Assembly (NCBI GenBank): GCA_003215935.1
Contig: QCJQ01000002.1
Coordinates: forward strand, 1-64,000
Reading direction: 5' to 3'
Source: Prochlorococcus sp. AG-409-D09
GTDB lineage: Bacteria; Cyanobacteriota; Cyanobacteriia; PCC-6307; Cyanobiaceae
Length of the DNA stretch: 64,000 nt
The notes under the pieces were generated by a model. It did not search any database and was not told where the DNA came from. It saw only the letters and a list, made by a program, of their open reading frames with translations. Positions 51,978-60,901 of this stretch are shown here, piece after piece. The first letter of the stretch is position 1; each line of letters opens with the position of its first letter. Made by a program: the position numbers and the translations under genes.

Positions 51978-52214
51978 TTAACCTTTTTTATCGTCTTTCT
52001 TAATTGCTTCAGCAGCTGCTTTTGTATTTTCAAAATCGATTAGATCATTTAATTTTCCGGTGGAGCGCATCCAATCATTTATGGTCACTTCTTTTCCTTG
52101 TTCTTTACACTCTTTCTGGTATCTCAAGAATGGATGCCAATGATGATCAGCAGTTGAGGGATCACTTGTTCTTCTTGGATCAACAGTCACTTTTCTATGA
52201 GTAGTTTGATACAA
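51978..52214 (-). CDS. Small 'HHWxPFLRYQ' protein, tandem copy 1 (78 aa)
   Basis: MYQTTHRKVTVDPRRTSDPS then TADHHWHPFLRYQKECKEQG, KEVTINDWMRSTGKLNDLID and FENTKAAAEAIKKDDKKG. Upstream member of the tandem pair. The conserved His-His-Trp, two Arg and Cys positions point to a shared ligand or partner. No membrane segment. The plus-strand frame within it is a shadow. Confidence 0.7.
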   Translation of the reverse strand: MYQTTHRKVTVDPRRTSDPSTADHHWHPFLRYQKECKEQGKEVTINDWMRSTGKLNDLIDFENTKAAAEAIKKDDKKG

Positions 52215-52329
52215 GTATCATCGCATTTGTTTGAGCTGGATTATCTTCCTTGGTGTTTTTTTCTATAATTTGATGCATTTAAATCTTTAATACTATTTAA
52301 AATAGGTTCTCATACTTCGGTTTTGATTA

Positions 52330-53220
52330 ATGATGGGCCAAAATGAGGTTAATTTCACTCAAAGATTAGGTTTTATAGGTTTAGGTGCAATAGGGGCAAA
52401 AATTGCAATCAACCTTTGTAAGTCAGGTTATTTATTAAATATCTATAATAGAAGCAAATTTATAGAAGAAAATGATCTTTTAAAAGAATGTATGCGTTTT
52501 TCTACTCCACTAGAACTAGCTAAAAATTCGAATGTTATAATGATTTGTGTAAGTGATGATATAGCAGTCGAAGAAGTTCTATTTGGAGAAAATGGAGTTT
52601 TTTCAAGTATTAAATCAAATAGTATTATTATAGATTTATCAACAATTAGTCCTAGTAAAGCTCGTTCTAATTATATACGACTCCTATCTAAAGGTGTTAA
52701 TTATTTAGATTGTCCAGTTACAGGAGGTACAGAAGGAGCTGAAAAAGGATTATTAAGTATTTTTGTAGGAGGTAATGAAGAGTCATTAAATGCAGTTAAA
52801 CCTATTTTGAAAAAGATTTCTTCGAGTATTTGCTATTTTGGGGAATCAGGTAAAGGACAAGAAGTTAAAGCTATTAATCAAGTACTTGTTGCTGGAACAT
52901 ATATAGCAGTTGCAGAAGCAATTTCTTTAGGAAAAAGATTAAAGCTTCCTCTTCCCAAAGTTATAAATGCTTTAAGTAATGGAGCTGCCTCATCGTGGGC
53001 ACTTTTAAATCGATCAGAATCAATGATTTCGGATGAATATCCTTTAGGTTTCAAGCTATCACTTCATTATAAAGATTTATTGATTGCATTAGAATTATCA
53101 GAAAATGTTGGACTTTCTTTGCCTATATCTTCTCAAGTGAAGGAAATAGAAGAAAAACTAATAAATAATGGATTAGGGAGTCTTGATGTATCGGCATTGC
53201 ATATTGCAATTAATAAATGA
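52330..53220 (+). CDS. NAD-dependent beta-hydroxyacid dehydrogenase (3-hydroxyisobutyrate dehydrogenase family)
   Basis: 296 residues. Rossmann loop LGFIGLGAIGAKIAINLCKS, family substrate motif LDCPVTGGTEGAEKGLLSIF, and the catalytic Lys region SGKGQEVKAINQVLVAGTYI (KxxNQ), then KALSNG-type PKVINALSNGAASSWALLN. The substrate could be 3-hydroxyisobutyrate, tartronate semialdehyde (GarR) or a succinic-semialdehyde-type aldehyde (GLYR-like); sequence alone does not decide. ATG at 52330 or 52333. Confidence 0.88.
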   Translation: MMGQNEVNFTQRLGFIGLGAIGAKIAINLCKSGYLLNIYNRSKFIEENDLLKECMRFSTPLELAKNSNVIMICVSDDIAVEEVLFGENGVFSSIKSNSIIIDLSTISPSKARSNYIRLLSKGVNYLDCPVTGGTEGAEKGLLSIFVGGNEESLNAVKPILKKISSSICYFGESGKGQEVKAINQVLVAGTYIAVAEAISLGKRLKLPLPKVINALSNGAASSWALLNRSESMISDEYPLGFKLSLHYKDLLIALELSENVGLSLPISSQVKEIEEKLINNGLGSLDVSALHIAINK

Positions 53221-53229
53221 ATAGATTTT

Positions 53230-53622
53230 TTAACTTATTTCTATAAATTTTAGGCCTTCGTATCTTTGATAAACGACTTTCCATATTCGAAAACAATTTA
53301 ATTTCAATGATTTAATAAATGAGATTTTATCTCCTGAATTTATCCATTCAGCCTTTATCTTTGGCAATATATCTTGCATGACTGACATTTCAATTTCTAT
53401 AAGAAGTAGACTTTCATCGCCTGCTGAGCTTTTGATTAAGCCTGATTCACTTTTTTGTAAAACCCTTACTAATAAATCAAGAGAAATTAATTTTGCATCT
53501 ATCCATACTTTATTTGTATTGGATAAGTCAATTTTTATAGATTTCCCTCCTAAAGGCATACTCCTTATGCCTTTCTCATTTTCAATCATAGCAATTGCAA
53601 CTAGGTAAGGGAATTTTTTCAT
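53230..53622 (-). CDS. Hypothetical soluble protein (130 aa)
   Basis: MKKFPYLVAIAMIENEKGIR then SMPLGGKSIKIDLSNTNKVW, IDAKLISLDLLVRVLQKSES and LLLIEIEMSVMQDILPKIKA. Mostly beta with one helix. Convergent with the dehydrogenase, nine bases apart. Not recognised. Confidence 0.55.
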   Translation of the reverse strand: MKKFPYLVAIAMIENEKGIRSMPLGGKSIKIDLSNTNKVWIDAKLISLDLLVRVLQKSESGLIKSSAGDESLLLIEIEMSVMQDILPKIKAEWINSGDKISFIKSLKLNCFRIWKVVYQRYEGLKFIEIS

Positions 53623-53809
53623 AGGTGATGATTCATTCTATAACTATATATTCTATAAGATTGAAAAAAAATTAAAATTTAAGTCTTATATCTATCTTTT
53701 AGGATCTATGATTCTTATAACGCCCCTTCATATATTTGATTTAATATTATAGAATCACTTTATTCAATTATGCATAGGCAGAATTGAAATATCACCCTGG
53801 AGTAAAATA

Positions 53810-54802
53810 GTGAGAAAATCTAAACATATACAAGTTGAGAATTTATCGAAAATCTACCGTGTAGCAGATAAGAAGCCAGGGTTAAAAGGTACTTTTAGCC
53901 ATTTTTTCAATAGGAGTACAAATAATGTAGAAGCTGTAAAAGGGGTCAATTTCTCTATTGAAGCTGGAGAAATTGTTGGATTTTTAGGTGCAAATGGTGC
54001 AGGTAAAACCACTATTTTAAAAATGCTATGTGGATTAATTCATCCTACTAATGGTTATATTAATGTTGCTGGTTTTTCACCACAGAGACGACAAAATGCT
54101 TTTCTCAAAGAAATTACACTTGTTATGGGGCAAAAGCAGCAATTGATATGGGACTTGCCTCCTATGGATTCATTTCAAGTAAATGCAGCAGTATATGGAA
54201 TCTTAGAAATGGAATCCAAAAATATTATTTTCGAACTTGCAGAAATGCTTGATATAGGAAATGAGCTTTATAGGCCTGTCAGGAAACTCTCTTTAGGCCA
54301 AAGAATGAAAGCTGAATTATTAGCTTCGCTAATTCATAGTCCTTCAGTCCTTTTTTTAGATGAACCAACTCTTGGTTTAGATGTTAATGCACAATCAAGA
54401 GTTAGAGGCTTTTTAACTGAATATAATAAAAGGACAAATGCAACTATTTTGTTGACCAGCCACTATATGGCAGATATTACAACTTTATGCCCTCGTATTT
54501 TATGTGTTCATGAAGGACAAATTATTTATGATGGTGACTTGGATAGTTTGTCATCTAGGCTTAATCCAAATAAGAAAATTATTTTTGAAGTAAGATCTGA
54601 TGTTAGTAAAGAATCATTTTCTAAATATGGAAAGATTCAAGAAATTAATAAAGGATTTATATCTTTATTAGTTTCAAGAAATAAAGTTAACTTTATTGTA
54701 AATCAATTGCTTAGTGATTTTGAAATTGTTGACTTAGAAATTAAGGATCCCCCTATAGATGAATTGATTGGAGATATCTTTTCTAATGGTAAGGTTTTGT
54801 GA
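53810..54802 (+). CDS. ABC-2 type exporter, ATP-binding protein
   Basis: 330 residues from GTG at 53810. Walker A GFLGANGAGKTTILKMLCGL, signature KLSLGQRMKAELLASLIHSP, Walker B VLFLDEPTLGLD and switch His in LLTSHYMAD. A C-terminal regulatory part of about 90 residues follows. It energises the two membrane proteins encoded next; its stop overlaps the permease start by four bases (GTGA). Substrate unknown; such systems (with DUF990-type permeases) export lipids, sugars or drugs. Confidence 0.9.
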   Translation: MRKSKHIQVENLSKIYRVADKKPGLKGTFSHFFNRSTNNVEAVKGVNFSIEAGEIVGFLGANGAGKTTILKMLCGLIHPTNGYINVAGFSPQRRQNAFLKEITLVMGQKQQLIWDLPPMDSFQVNAAVYGILEMESKNIIFELAEMLDIGNELYRPVRKLSLGQRMKAELLASLIHSPSVLFLDEPTLGLDVNAQSRVRGFLTEYNKRTNATILLTSHYMADITTLCPRILCVHEGQIIYDGDLDSLSSRLNPNKKIIFEVRSDVSKESFSKYGKIQEINKGFISLLVSRNKVNFIVNQLLSDFEIVDLEIKDPPIDELIGDIFSNGKVL

Positions 54803-55596
54803 AAATATTTGGTCTTTCTCCTAGAGTTATAAAAGTATTATTAACCACGCAATATGCTAATATGCTTGAATATAGAATTGAAATTGCATTATGGGCTTTA
54901 TCAGGAATATTGCCCTTTATAATGTTAAGTTTATGGACTGAAAGCAATACAGCAAATACATTTAGTTTTACTAATATTGAATTGTCGCGTTATTTTTTAA
55001 GTGCTTTTTTAGTTCGTCAATTTTCTGTAGTATGGGTTGTATTTTTATTTGAGGAGGATGCCTTACTAGGAAGACTCTCCCCATATCTTCTGCAGCCTAT
55101 TCATCCTCTATGGAGATATGTATCATCTCATTTGGCTGAGCAATTGACTCGATTTCCATTTGCATTCTTGATTGCCTTTATTTTCTTTACTCTTAACCCA
55201 AGTTCATTTTGGATTCCTTCTTTTCCTAGATTTTTATTTGCTTGTATCGCTACTAATTTTGCATTTATTATTGCATTTTTATTACAAAGTTTAATTGCAT
55301 CTCTTTGCTTTTGGAGTGAAAAAGCAAGTTCATTGGAAAGATTGATTTTTGTTCCTTATTTGTTTTTATCAGGATTGCTCGTTCCTCTCTCGGCCTTTCC
55401 TAGTCATATTTTAAAGTTTGTATTGTATACTCCATTCCCTTATTTAATAAATTTTCCCGCTAGAATTCTTTCAGGAATGCCAGTTGATATTTTAAAAATT
55501 ATCAGTATACAAATAATATGGATTTTAATACTTACACCAATTGTTAGGTTTTTATGGCAAATTGGAGTAAGAAGATATACAGCAATGGGATCATAA
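54799..55596 (+). CDS. ABC-2 type exporter, permease 1
   Basis: 265 residues with six predicted helices. Begins VIKVLLTTQYANMLEYRIEI (a short cytoplasmic lead with the LEYR motif shared with permease 2); later VVWVVFLFEEDALLGRLSPY and LLQPIHPLWRYVSSHLAEQL. GTG start inside the ATPase stop. Forms the channel with the next gene product; related to DUF990-type ABC-2 permeases. Confidence 0.85.
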   Translation: MKIFGLSPRVIKVLLTTQYANMLEYRIEIALWALSGILPFIMLSLWTESNTANTFSFTNIELSRYFLSAFLVRQFSVVWVVFLFEEDALLGRLSPYLLQPIHPLWRYVSSHLAEQLTRFPFAFLIAFIFFTLNPSSFWIPSFPRFLFACIATNFAFIIAFLLQSLIASLCFWSEKASSLERLIFVPYLFLSGLLVPLSAFPSHILKFVLYTPFPYLINFPARILSGMPVDILKIISIQIIWILILTPIVRFLWQIGVRRYTAMGS

Positions 55597-55597
55597 T

Positions 55598-56386
55598 GTG
55601 AAACGTTATTTACTTTCATTAAGATTATTCTGGACTACTGCTTTATCAGCACAACTTGAATATCGATTTAATTTTTTAATCGAATTGATAGCAATGTTAG
55701 GAACTCTTCTTGGCAGTGTTTTTATACTTTCATTGTTTTTTAGTCATGGTAATAAAATAGGAGATTGGACCTGGGAAGCTGCTTTAGTAGTCCAAGGTGT
55801 TTATACATTACTAGATGGAATAACAAACACATTTTTAAAACCTAATCTTTCTGAAATTGTCAATTATGTAAGGGAAGGTACTTTAGATTTTGTTCTTCTC
55901 AAACCTATTGATAGTCAATTTTGGTTGTCTACAAGAACTATTTCTCCATCTGGTTTGCCAGAGATATGTTTAGGGTTTTCTTTAATTATTTGGTCATCTA
56001 ATAGGGTTAGTAATGGAATACATTTTGATCATATTGCTATATTCATTATTTCATTATTTTGTGCAATTATAATTCTTTACTCTTTTTGGTTCCTTATTGC
56101 TTCTACCACTATATGGTTTGTTAAAACTTGGAATGCAACTGAAGTACTTAGAGCTGTTTTAGCATCTGGAAGATACCCTGTTGCAGCATATCCTCCCTCA
56201 TTAAGATTATTTTTTACTCTTGTTCTTCCAGTAGCTTTTTTAACAACAGTTCCCGCACAAATGATTCTTGGAAATATTAACCTCCTAAAGCTATTTACAT
56301 CTTTGCTATTTTCTATTATCTTCTTTAATTTAAGTAGATACTTTTGGAAATTTGCACTACGTTTTTATACTTCTGCCTCTAGTTGA
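55598..56386 (+). CDS. ABC-2 type exporter, permease 2 (DUF990-like)
   Basis: 262 residues with six predicted helices. LRLFWTTALSAQLEYRFNFL parallels the start of permease 1, then VVQGVYTLLDGITNTFLKPN, EIVNYVREGTLDFVLLKPID and later LASGRYPVAAYPPSLRLFFT. These are typical for the DUF990/ABC-2 pair. GTG start two bases after the previous stop; three-gene operon. Confidence 0.85.
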   Translation: MKRYLLSLRLFWTTALSAQLEYRFNFLIELIAMLGTLLGSVFILSLFFSHGNKIGDWTWEAALVVQGVYTLLDGITNTFLKPNLSEIVNYVREGTLDFVLLKPIDSQFWLSTRTISPSGLPEICLGFSLIIWSSNRVSNGIHFDHIAIFIISLFCAIIILYSFWFLIASTTIWFVKTWNATEVLRAVLASGRYPVAAYPPSLRLFFTLVLPVAFLTTVPAQMILGNINLLKLFTSLLFSIIFFNLSRYFWKFALRFYTSASS

Positions 56387-56406
56387 TGTACATATTTTTG
56401 TTGAAC

Positions 56407-57729
56407 TTAATTTATTTTTCCTAAACCTATAAAACTATTAGCAATAAATAATATACTGAATCCACATAAGAATAGTATTCCAAACCATGACAAATATTTC
56501 ATTGATTTTCTATACCTATATTCTGGTTTAACTAAAGTACTATTTAATGTTCTCATAGCCATCCAGGCAAAAAGAGGAGCAGTTAAAAAACTGCCAGTCA
56601 TTGCACCAAAAACAAAGTCTTTAACACCTATTCCGCCTGCCTTGGCAATTAATAGGGCTATTAAAGATGTGAAAATATGAATTGTCATCCAAAGTTGTAG
56701 TCTTCTACGTTCTTTAATACTTGATAACTGACCTTTATCTTTTTTTTGAATTAAACCTATAGCAGCAGATACGCCTCTTGGGTATGCATCTAAGCACGTT
56801 ATTGTGGTACTGAACATCGCAGCAAATGCGGCAGGAACTATTATCCATTTAGCCCAATTTCCTATTGACTCTGTATATAAATTAATAAGGTTCTGAGCAA
56901 ATTGTATACCACTAGCACCTATCATACTTATTCCACTTCCGTACATTGTATAAGCACCTAGAATTACAAAAAATAATGAAGTTATAACTGTAATTATGTA
57001 CCCTAAATTGAAATCAAATTCAGCTTCTTTAACTGTTGCTATATGATTTGATCTTTTTGAATTAGAGAATAACCAAAGCGAAGGCCATACTGTTAGTTCC
57101 ACAGGTCCAGGCATCCATCCCATCAAAGGGATTAGAAAACTTAAATTCTCAATACTCCAAGGACTTGGAGTACTATTTAGCCATGTACTATTTATATCAT
57201 TCACTGGTCCTTTTAGTATTATTGAGACTACTGCTATGAAGGTTAACAAAGTTAATAATGTCACTAGAATTTTTGATATATAGTCAAGCGCTTTGTATTT
57301 ACCTACTAAAAGAATTAATCCACTTATAGCTAATATTCCAATGGCTAGATCCATTGGAGGAGTTTGACTAAATATAGATATATTTGTTAATAATAAACCA
57401 GATACAAAGCTTACGGCAGCAATAGTTAAGGTACCAGTTATTAGACTAACTATTAAATAAATAGGAAGATAAAGCTTGTTTCTTGATTGAAAGCCTTCTA
57501 ATAATGAAATACCTGTAACTGATGTAAATCTTGTGCCAGCAAGTAGAAAGGGATATTTAACAAGATTTGTAATGAGAATTAATCCTATAAGTGCAAAACC
57601 AAACCTCGCACCAGCGGTAGTTGAAGACATCAGGTGAGAGCCTCCAATGCATGCTCCAGCAAGCAATATTCCAGGTCCAACACTTTTTTTTAAGCTAGAA
57701 ATAAATTGAGAGGTGGAGGATGCTCCCAT
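56407..57729 (-). CDS. Divergent Nramp-family transporter
   Basis: 440 residues, about 11 helices. Family signs: KKSVGPGILLAGACIGGSHL, then STTAGARFGFALIGLILITN at helix 1, and LIPLMGWMPGPVELTVWPSL at helix 6. In Mn/Fe-transporting Nramp proteins helix 1 carries DPGN and helix 6 A/C-x-x-M-PH; here the equivalent places read GGSH and MPGP. It therefore lacks the standard metal site and may carry another ion or act as a different kind of carrier. Convergent with the ABC exporter. Confidence 0.8.
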   Translation of the reverse strand: MGASSTSQFISSLKKSVGPGILLAGACIGGSHLMSSTTAGARFGFALIGLILITNLVKYPFLLAGTRFTSVTGISLLEGFQSRNKLYLPIYLIVSLITGTLTIAAVSFVSGLLLTNISIFSQTPPMDLAIGILAISGLILLVGKYKALDYISKILVTLLTLLTFIAVVSIILKGPVNDINSTWLNSTPSPWSIENLSFLIPLMGWMPGPVELTVWPSLWLFSNSKRSNHIATVKEAEFDFNLGYIITVITSLFFVILGAYTMYGSGISMIGASGIQFAQNLINLYTESIGNWAKWIIVPAAFAAMFSTTITCLDAYPRGVSAAIGLIQKKDKGQLSSIKERRRLQLWMTIHIFTSLIALLIAKAGGIGVKDFVFGAMTGSFLTAPLFAWMAMRTLNSTLVKPEYRYRKSMKYLSWFGILFLCGFSILFIANSFIGLGKIN

Positions 57730-58031
57730 GAATTAAAATTAAACTAAATACATCATGGCAATTAGATAAATATTTGCACTTCTAATAAACAAAGATTAAT
57801 TATTATCTTCCTGAATCTCCTATCATTCCTATTTTTTATGTGGAAATGTTCTAAATCCTAAATCTAATATCTCGACAAAGTTTTAGATCTAAAATAAATC
57901 ACAGAATAATTTTTTCCATAGAAATCATACTAAGTGGATATGCTCCAGTTTTTTCACTCATGACAAAGTATCTATTTCATGTAAAAGTATAAGTATATTT
58001 TTAAATTTAGAGTTGCTCTCACGTAACTATT
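57730..58031. other. Intergenic stretch, 300 bases, nothing recognised
   Basis: AT-rich promoter-type spacer between the divergent Nramp-like gene and the 46-aa gene. No frame or hairpin noted. Confidence 0.45.
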
Positions 58032-58172
58032 ATGAGTAAAACAAAATCGTATCAATATTATAGTTGTAAAATACCTAGAAGGGCTGAAGCTATTGAAGCT
58101 CTTTACTGTTTAGTATGGATGAAAAATAAGAAAGACATACCTAATTGGGTTTTAGAAGAATTAAAACGTTAG
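58032..58172 (+). CDS. Hypothetical small basic protein (46 aa)
   Basis: MSKTKSYQYYSCKIPRRAEA then IEALYCLVWMKNKKDIPNWV and LEELKR. Soluble, helical, basic. The plus-strand frame is intact and convergent with the lipoprotein gene, 32 bases apart. Not recognised. Confidence 0.55.
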   Translation: MSKTKSYQYYSCKIPRRAEAIEALYCLVWMKNKKDIPNWVLEELKR

Positions 58173-58204
58173 ACTTTATCTGTTAAGTTTATTTAGCGGT
58201 ATAT

Positions 58205-58450
58205 TTATTGTTTTAGTAATTCAATACATTTTTCTATAGAGAGATTTTTTTTCTTCTGTTTAGCAATACAATCATCGATTTTTTGTAATTCAGTTTTTCT
58301 CATTTTTTTCAACGGCTCCTTAATTTGAATTTTATCGATTTGTTTTATTTGAGAATTGCTTTCTTCTTCTTTTAGACCTTCAGATCCTTCTTTTTGGGGA
58401 CAGGCTGTTAGTAAACTCATTAAAATCGTTAGGTATAGCAATTTTTTCAT
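58205..58450 (-). CDS. Small lipoprotein (81 aa)
   Basis: Signal MKKLLYLTILMSLLTACPQK with lipobox LLTAC (Cys about residue 17), then a highly charged region (SEGLKEEESNSQIKQIDKIQ) and a helix with two cysteines DDCIAKQKKKNLSIEKCIEL, which could form a disulfide. Outer or inner membrane lipoprotein; function unknown. Confidence 0.75.
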   Translation of the reverse strand: MKKLLYLTILMSLLTACPQKEGSEGLKEEESNSQIKQIDKIQIKEPLKKMRKTELQKIDDCIAKQKKKNLSIEKCIELLKQ

Positions 58451-58862
58451 ATTTGAAGATAAAATTTGATAATTAATTATAAGTTAATATCAAGCCTAAT
58501 AATGCTTTTGGATATATTTCAACTTATTTACAAGATCAAATTATGGCCAATTTTGTTTTTGTAGAATAAATCACCTAATAAAATTATATATATATTAACG
58601 TCGATTTTCTGAATTATAGAATCTTCAATTTTGTAAATATAGATTTGCAACTTCTTAGAACTGTTATTAGATCTGCTTATCAATGACTTTAGTTTTTTTT
58701 ATTAAGGTATGATTTTAATCCTATTAACAGATTTCAATCTAGATCCAAATTTGAGAAAAGAAGCGTATTCCATAGGCATAGTAATTTCCACATTTAAAGT
58801 CAATACACGCACTTTATTAGAAAATCAGTTAGTTTCTTTTTACCTGTGAGTACAAGGTTCAA
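58451..58862. other. Intergenic stretch, 410 bases, nothing recognised
   Basis: AT-rich; no frame, strong repeat or terminator seen. Confidence 0.45.
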
Positions 58863-58979
58863 ATGACTCAACGAATTTCCGTTGCACTTAATTCAATTCC
58901 AACTTGTAGTAGGGATTTACTTGAATTTATATTTTTTTGTGCAGTAGGTTTTACCGCTGGCTCCTTAGGGTTGATATAG
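58863..58979 (+). CDS. Micropeptide (38 aa)
   Basis: MTQRISVALNSIPTCSRDLL then EFIFFCAVGFTAGSLGLI and stop. A polar N-terminal half and a Gly/Ala/Phe helix up to the end. More GC-balanced than the surrounding spacer. Not recognised. Confidence 0.55.
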   Translation: MTQRISVALNSIPTCSRDLLEFIFFCAVGFTAGSLGLI

Positions 58980-59140
58980 ATCTAACAAATTAATAATTTT
59001 TTTCAGCTTTGGTAAGAATTATATTTTCCTGACTTGATATAATTAAAACAAATTTATTTTAATTTTTTATGTTGAGTTTATAGTATATATAATCATATTA
59101 GTATAAAATTATCAATAATTAATAGCAGTATAATAATATT

Positions 59141-59338
59141 ATGTTTTATATAATGAGAAAAATTTTTAATTATATAGATATTTTTAATAGAATTTTAAGC
59201 TTAGATTTCTTGCCTAAAATAGTCGGATATTTCTTTGACATTATATTATTATTTTTAATTGTATATTACTTTGATACCTTTAAGGAAATTTTATTAATGT
59301 CTTTATTACTTATTTTACTATGGAATAAAACAAGATAA
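59141..59338 (+). CDS. Small two-helix membrane protein (65 aa)
   Basis: MFYIMRKIFNYIDIFNRILS then LDFLPKIVGYFFDIILLFLI, VYYFDTFKEILLMSLLLILL and WNKTR. Hydrophobic with aromatic residues; AT-rich codons could inflate the look. Not recognised. Confidence 0.45.
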   Translation: MFYIMRKIFNYIDIFNRILSLDFLPKIVGYFFDIILLFLIVYYFDTFKEILLMSLLLILLWNKTR

Positions 59339-59422
59339 CAATCTCAAAATCTTAATATTTTATTCTTTTTTTATTGCTGATAGTTTGTAGCCAATTTAAA
59401 TTTTTTTGCTAATAATATATTA

Positions 59423-59480
59423 GAGGATGAGTTAATAAAGTAAGCTTCCCCAACAGTAGCTTAATCATCCTCACCTTTTT
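59423..59480 (+). ncRNA. Hairpin with T-run, possible small RNA 3' end
   Basis: GAGGATGA (59423-59430) pairs with TCATCCTC (59465-59472), and TAAGC (59441-59445) with GCTTA (59459-59463) inside; TTTTT follows at 59476-59480. No gene on the plus strand ends close by (59338 is 85 bases upstream), so it may terminate that gene's transcript or a short RNA. Conserved small RNAs (Yfr) are common in picocyanobacteria; identity not established. Confidence 0.4.
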
Positions 59481-59531
59481 AAAAATATAATTTAAATCGC
59501 TTTATATAGAGAATACTATTACTCTAGATTA

Positions 59532-59642
59532 TTAATATCTCGCAAGAATTGATTGCCATGAGTTCAGTAAGAAATAGCTTGAATATAAGAAAATAGCTAA
59601 ATATAGCCAATTGAGCCAAGGAGGTCTCTTTTCTTTGGACAT
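59532..59642 (-). CDS. Micropeptide, single membrane helix (36 aa)
   Basis: MSKEKRPPWLNWLYLAIFLY then SSYFLLNSWQSILARY. Basic, proline-containing N-terminus then one aromatic-rich helix. Looks like a thylakoid/inner-membrane micropeptide. Intact ATG frame. Confidence 0.55.
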   Translation of the reverse strand: MSKEKRPPWLNWLYLAIFLYSSYFLLNSWQSILARY

Positions 59643-59747
59643 GGTGAATTTACATTTAAATCTATAATAAGCTATTTCTAAAATTTATCTCGTTTTCTTA
59701 TAAAAGCTATTTTTTATCTAAAATGCAATTTGCTAATATCTATAATG

Positions 59748-59799
59748 TATATAATTACTTATACATAAACTTATAGGTTTATGTATAAGTAATTATATA
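59748..59799. repeat. Longest perfect inverted repeat: 23-bp arms, 6-base loop
   Basis: Arms 59748-59770 and 59777-59799 are exact complements (core ATTACTTATACATAAAC) around TTATAG. It lies in the spacer between divergent minus-strand genes (59532-59642 and 59846-60103); no terminator T-run. Confidence 0.85.
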
Positions 59800-59845
59800 T
59801 TTATTGGTTACTCTATAATAAATATCATTATATTTTAATGATCAA

Positions 59846-60103
59846 TTAATTATATTGATTTTTCATGCCACAGGCTAATGTTGCTTCTTTTAGATCCATT
59901 TGACCTGAATTCCATTTCTCATATACGCATGATGAATATGGATTGCTTGGGTTTTTACTGTCATTTTTGGAGCCTATCAATGTTCTAAGATATTTTGCTT
60001 TTGCGTCTAAATATTCTTTTTTGGAAGTCCAATAAATAGTTTCTGCTATAGCTATAAAGCCAATAAGAAAGAGAGATATAACTAAGAGATTAAAAATTAA
60101 CAT
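59846..60103 (-). CDS. Membrane-anchored hypothetical protein (85 aa)
   Basis: N-terminal helix LIFNLLVISLFLIGFIAIAE then TIYWTSKKEYLDAKAKYLRT and a domain PYSSCVYEKWNSGQMDLKEA with two cysteines (CVYEKW...ACGMKN) that may pair. Not recognised. Confidence 0.6.
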   Translation of the reverse strand: MLIFNLLVISLFLIGFIAIAETIYWTSKKEYLDAKAKYLRTLIGSKNDSKNPSNPYSSCVYEKWNSGQMDLKEATLACGMKNQYN

Positions 60104-60238
60104 CTTTTTACGGTGATAATTATATTAGGTCACTTTCTTGTCTATGGTCACTTGTATATTATACTCATTTTATTTTAATCACATTCCCACCTATTCTTAA
60201 GTATTTTTACTGTATATGTTTTTTCAGGGTATTTTATA

Positions 60239-60448
60239 TTATTCAATTTTTGTATCACTTGCTGATTTGTTTTTGTATATAATTTCTGCTGGCCTTAAGC
60301 ATTTATCTTCCCATATGTTTCGAGAGTTATGTGATATTAGTCTCCGTTTTTTTGAATTATATATTAAAGTTTGCAAATCTCTAATGCCATTTGATAAATC
60401 TTTTACTATATATTCAATTTCAATATTGAGTATTTGGCCCCTATTCAT
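60239..60448 (-). CDS. Uncertain hypothetical protein (69 aa)
   Basis: MNRGQILNIEIEYIVKDLSN then GIRDLQTLIYNSKKRRLISH and EDKCLRPAEIIYKNKSASDT. Hydrophilic and protein-like, but a plus-strand frame (60216-60455, hydrophobic) covers the same bases and one of the two is a shadow. I slightly prefer the minus strand. Confidence 0.35.
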   Translation of the reverse strand: MNRGQILNIEIEYIVKDLSNGIRDLQTLIYNSKKRRLISHNSRNIWEDKCLRPAEIIYKNKSASDTKIE

Positions 60449-60668
60449 TTACTAGCATATGTACTTATGTAAGTATTTTACCATGCATTTACTTTAAATG
60501 TTTTTTGCTAATATCTATATTTTAAAATTTCATTTCATTAGTTCTCTTTTTCTTATTTAAAAGTATGTCTTAAATTAAATTACATGTTAAATTATTTGGT
60601 ATCTAATATGAGTGGTTTATTGTTATAAAAATAAAGATTAATGCATTTTATTTATATATTTAATTTCT

Positions 60669-60857
60669 TCATTTAAAGACTATCTTTATTCCAATAAATT
60701 TCTTTAGCTTCTTAGGAATCCTTGCTTTCTTGGAAAACTCATCTAATTGGATCTCTACTTGCTTGTTTATTAAATACTTAAGGTATTCAACTAGTTTCCA
60801 TGTGGTAATAATAGATATTATTGCGAAGAATATATAAATATAATATAGATAGTTCAT
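60669..60857 (-). CDS. Small membrane protein (62 aa)
   Basis: MNYLYYIYIFFAIISIITTW then KLVEYLKYLINKQVEIQLDE and FSKKARIPKKLKKFIGIKIV. One helix, then a basic amphipathic part. Directly follows the peroxiredoxin gene on the same strand by about 45 bases. Not recognised. Confidence 0.5.
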   Translation of the reverse strand: MNYLYYIYIFFAIISIITTWKLVEYLKYLINKQVEIQLDEFSKKARIPKKLKKFIGIKIVFK

Positions 60858-60901
60858 TTTATTTACTAAATAAATTCATAAGTATAACCTTAAGTTTTAA
60901 A

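Noticed and set aside
60216..60455. Plus-strand 79-codon hydrophobic frame
   Set aside because: Overlaps the hydrophilic minus-strand frame 60239-60448; neither is certain, but the minus strand has the more normal composition.
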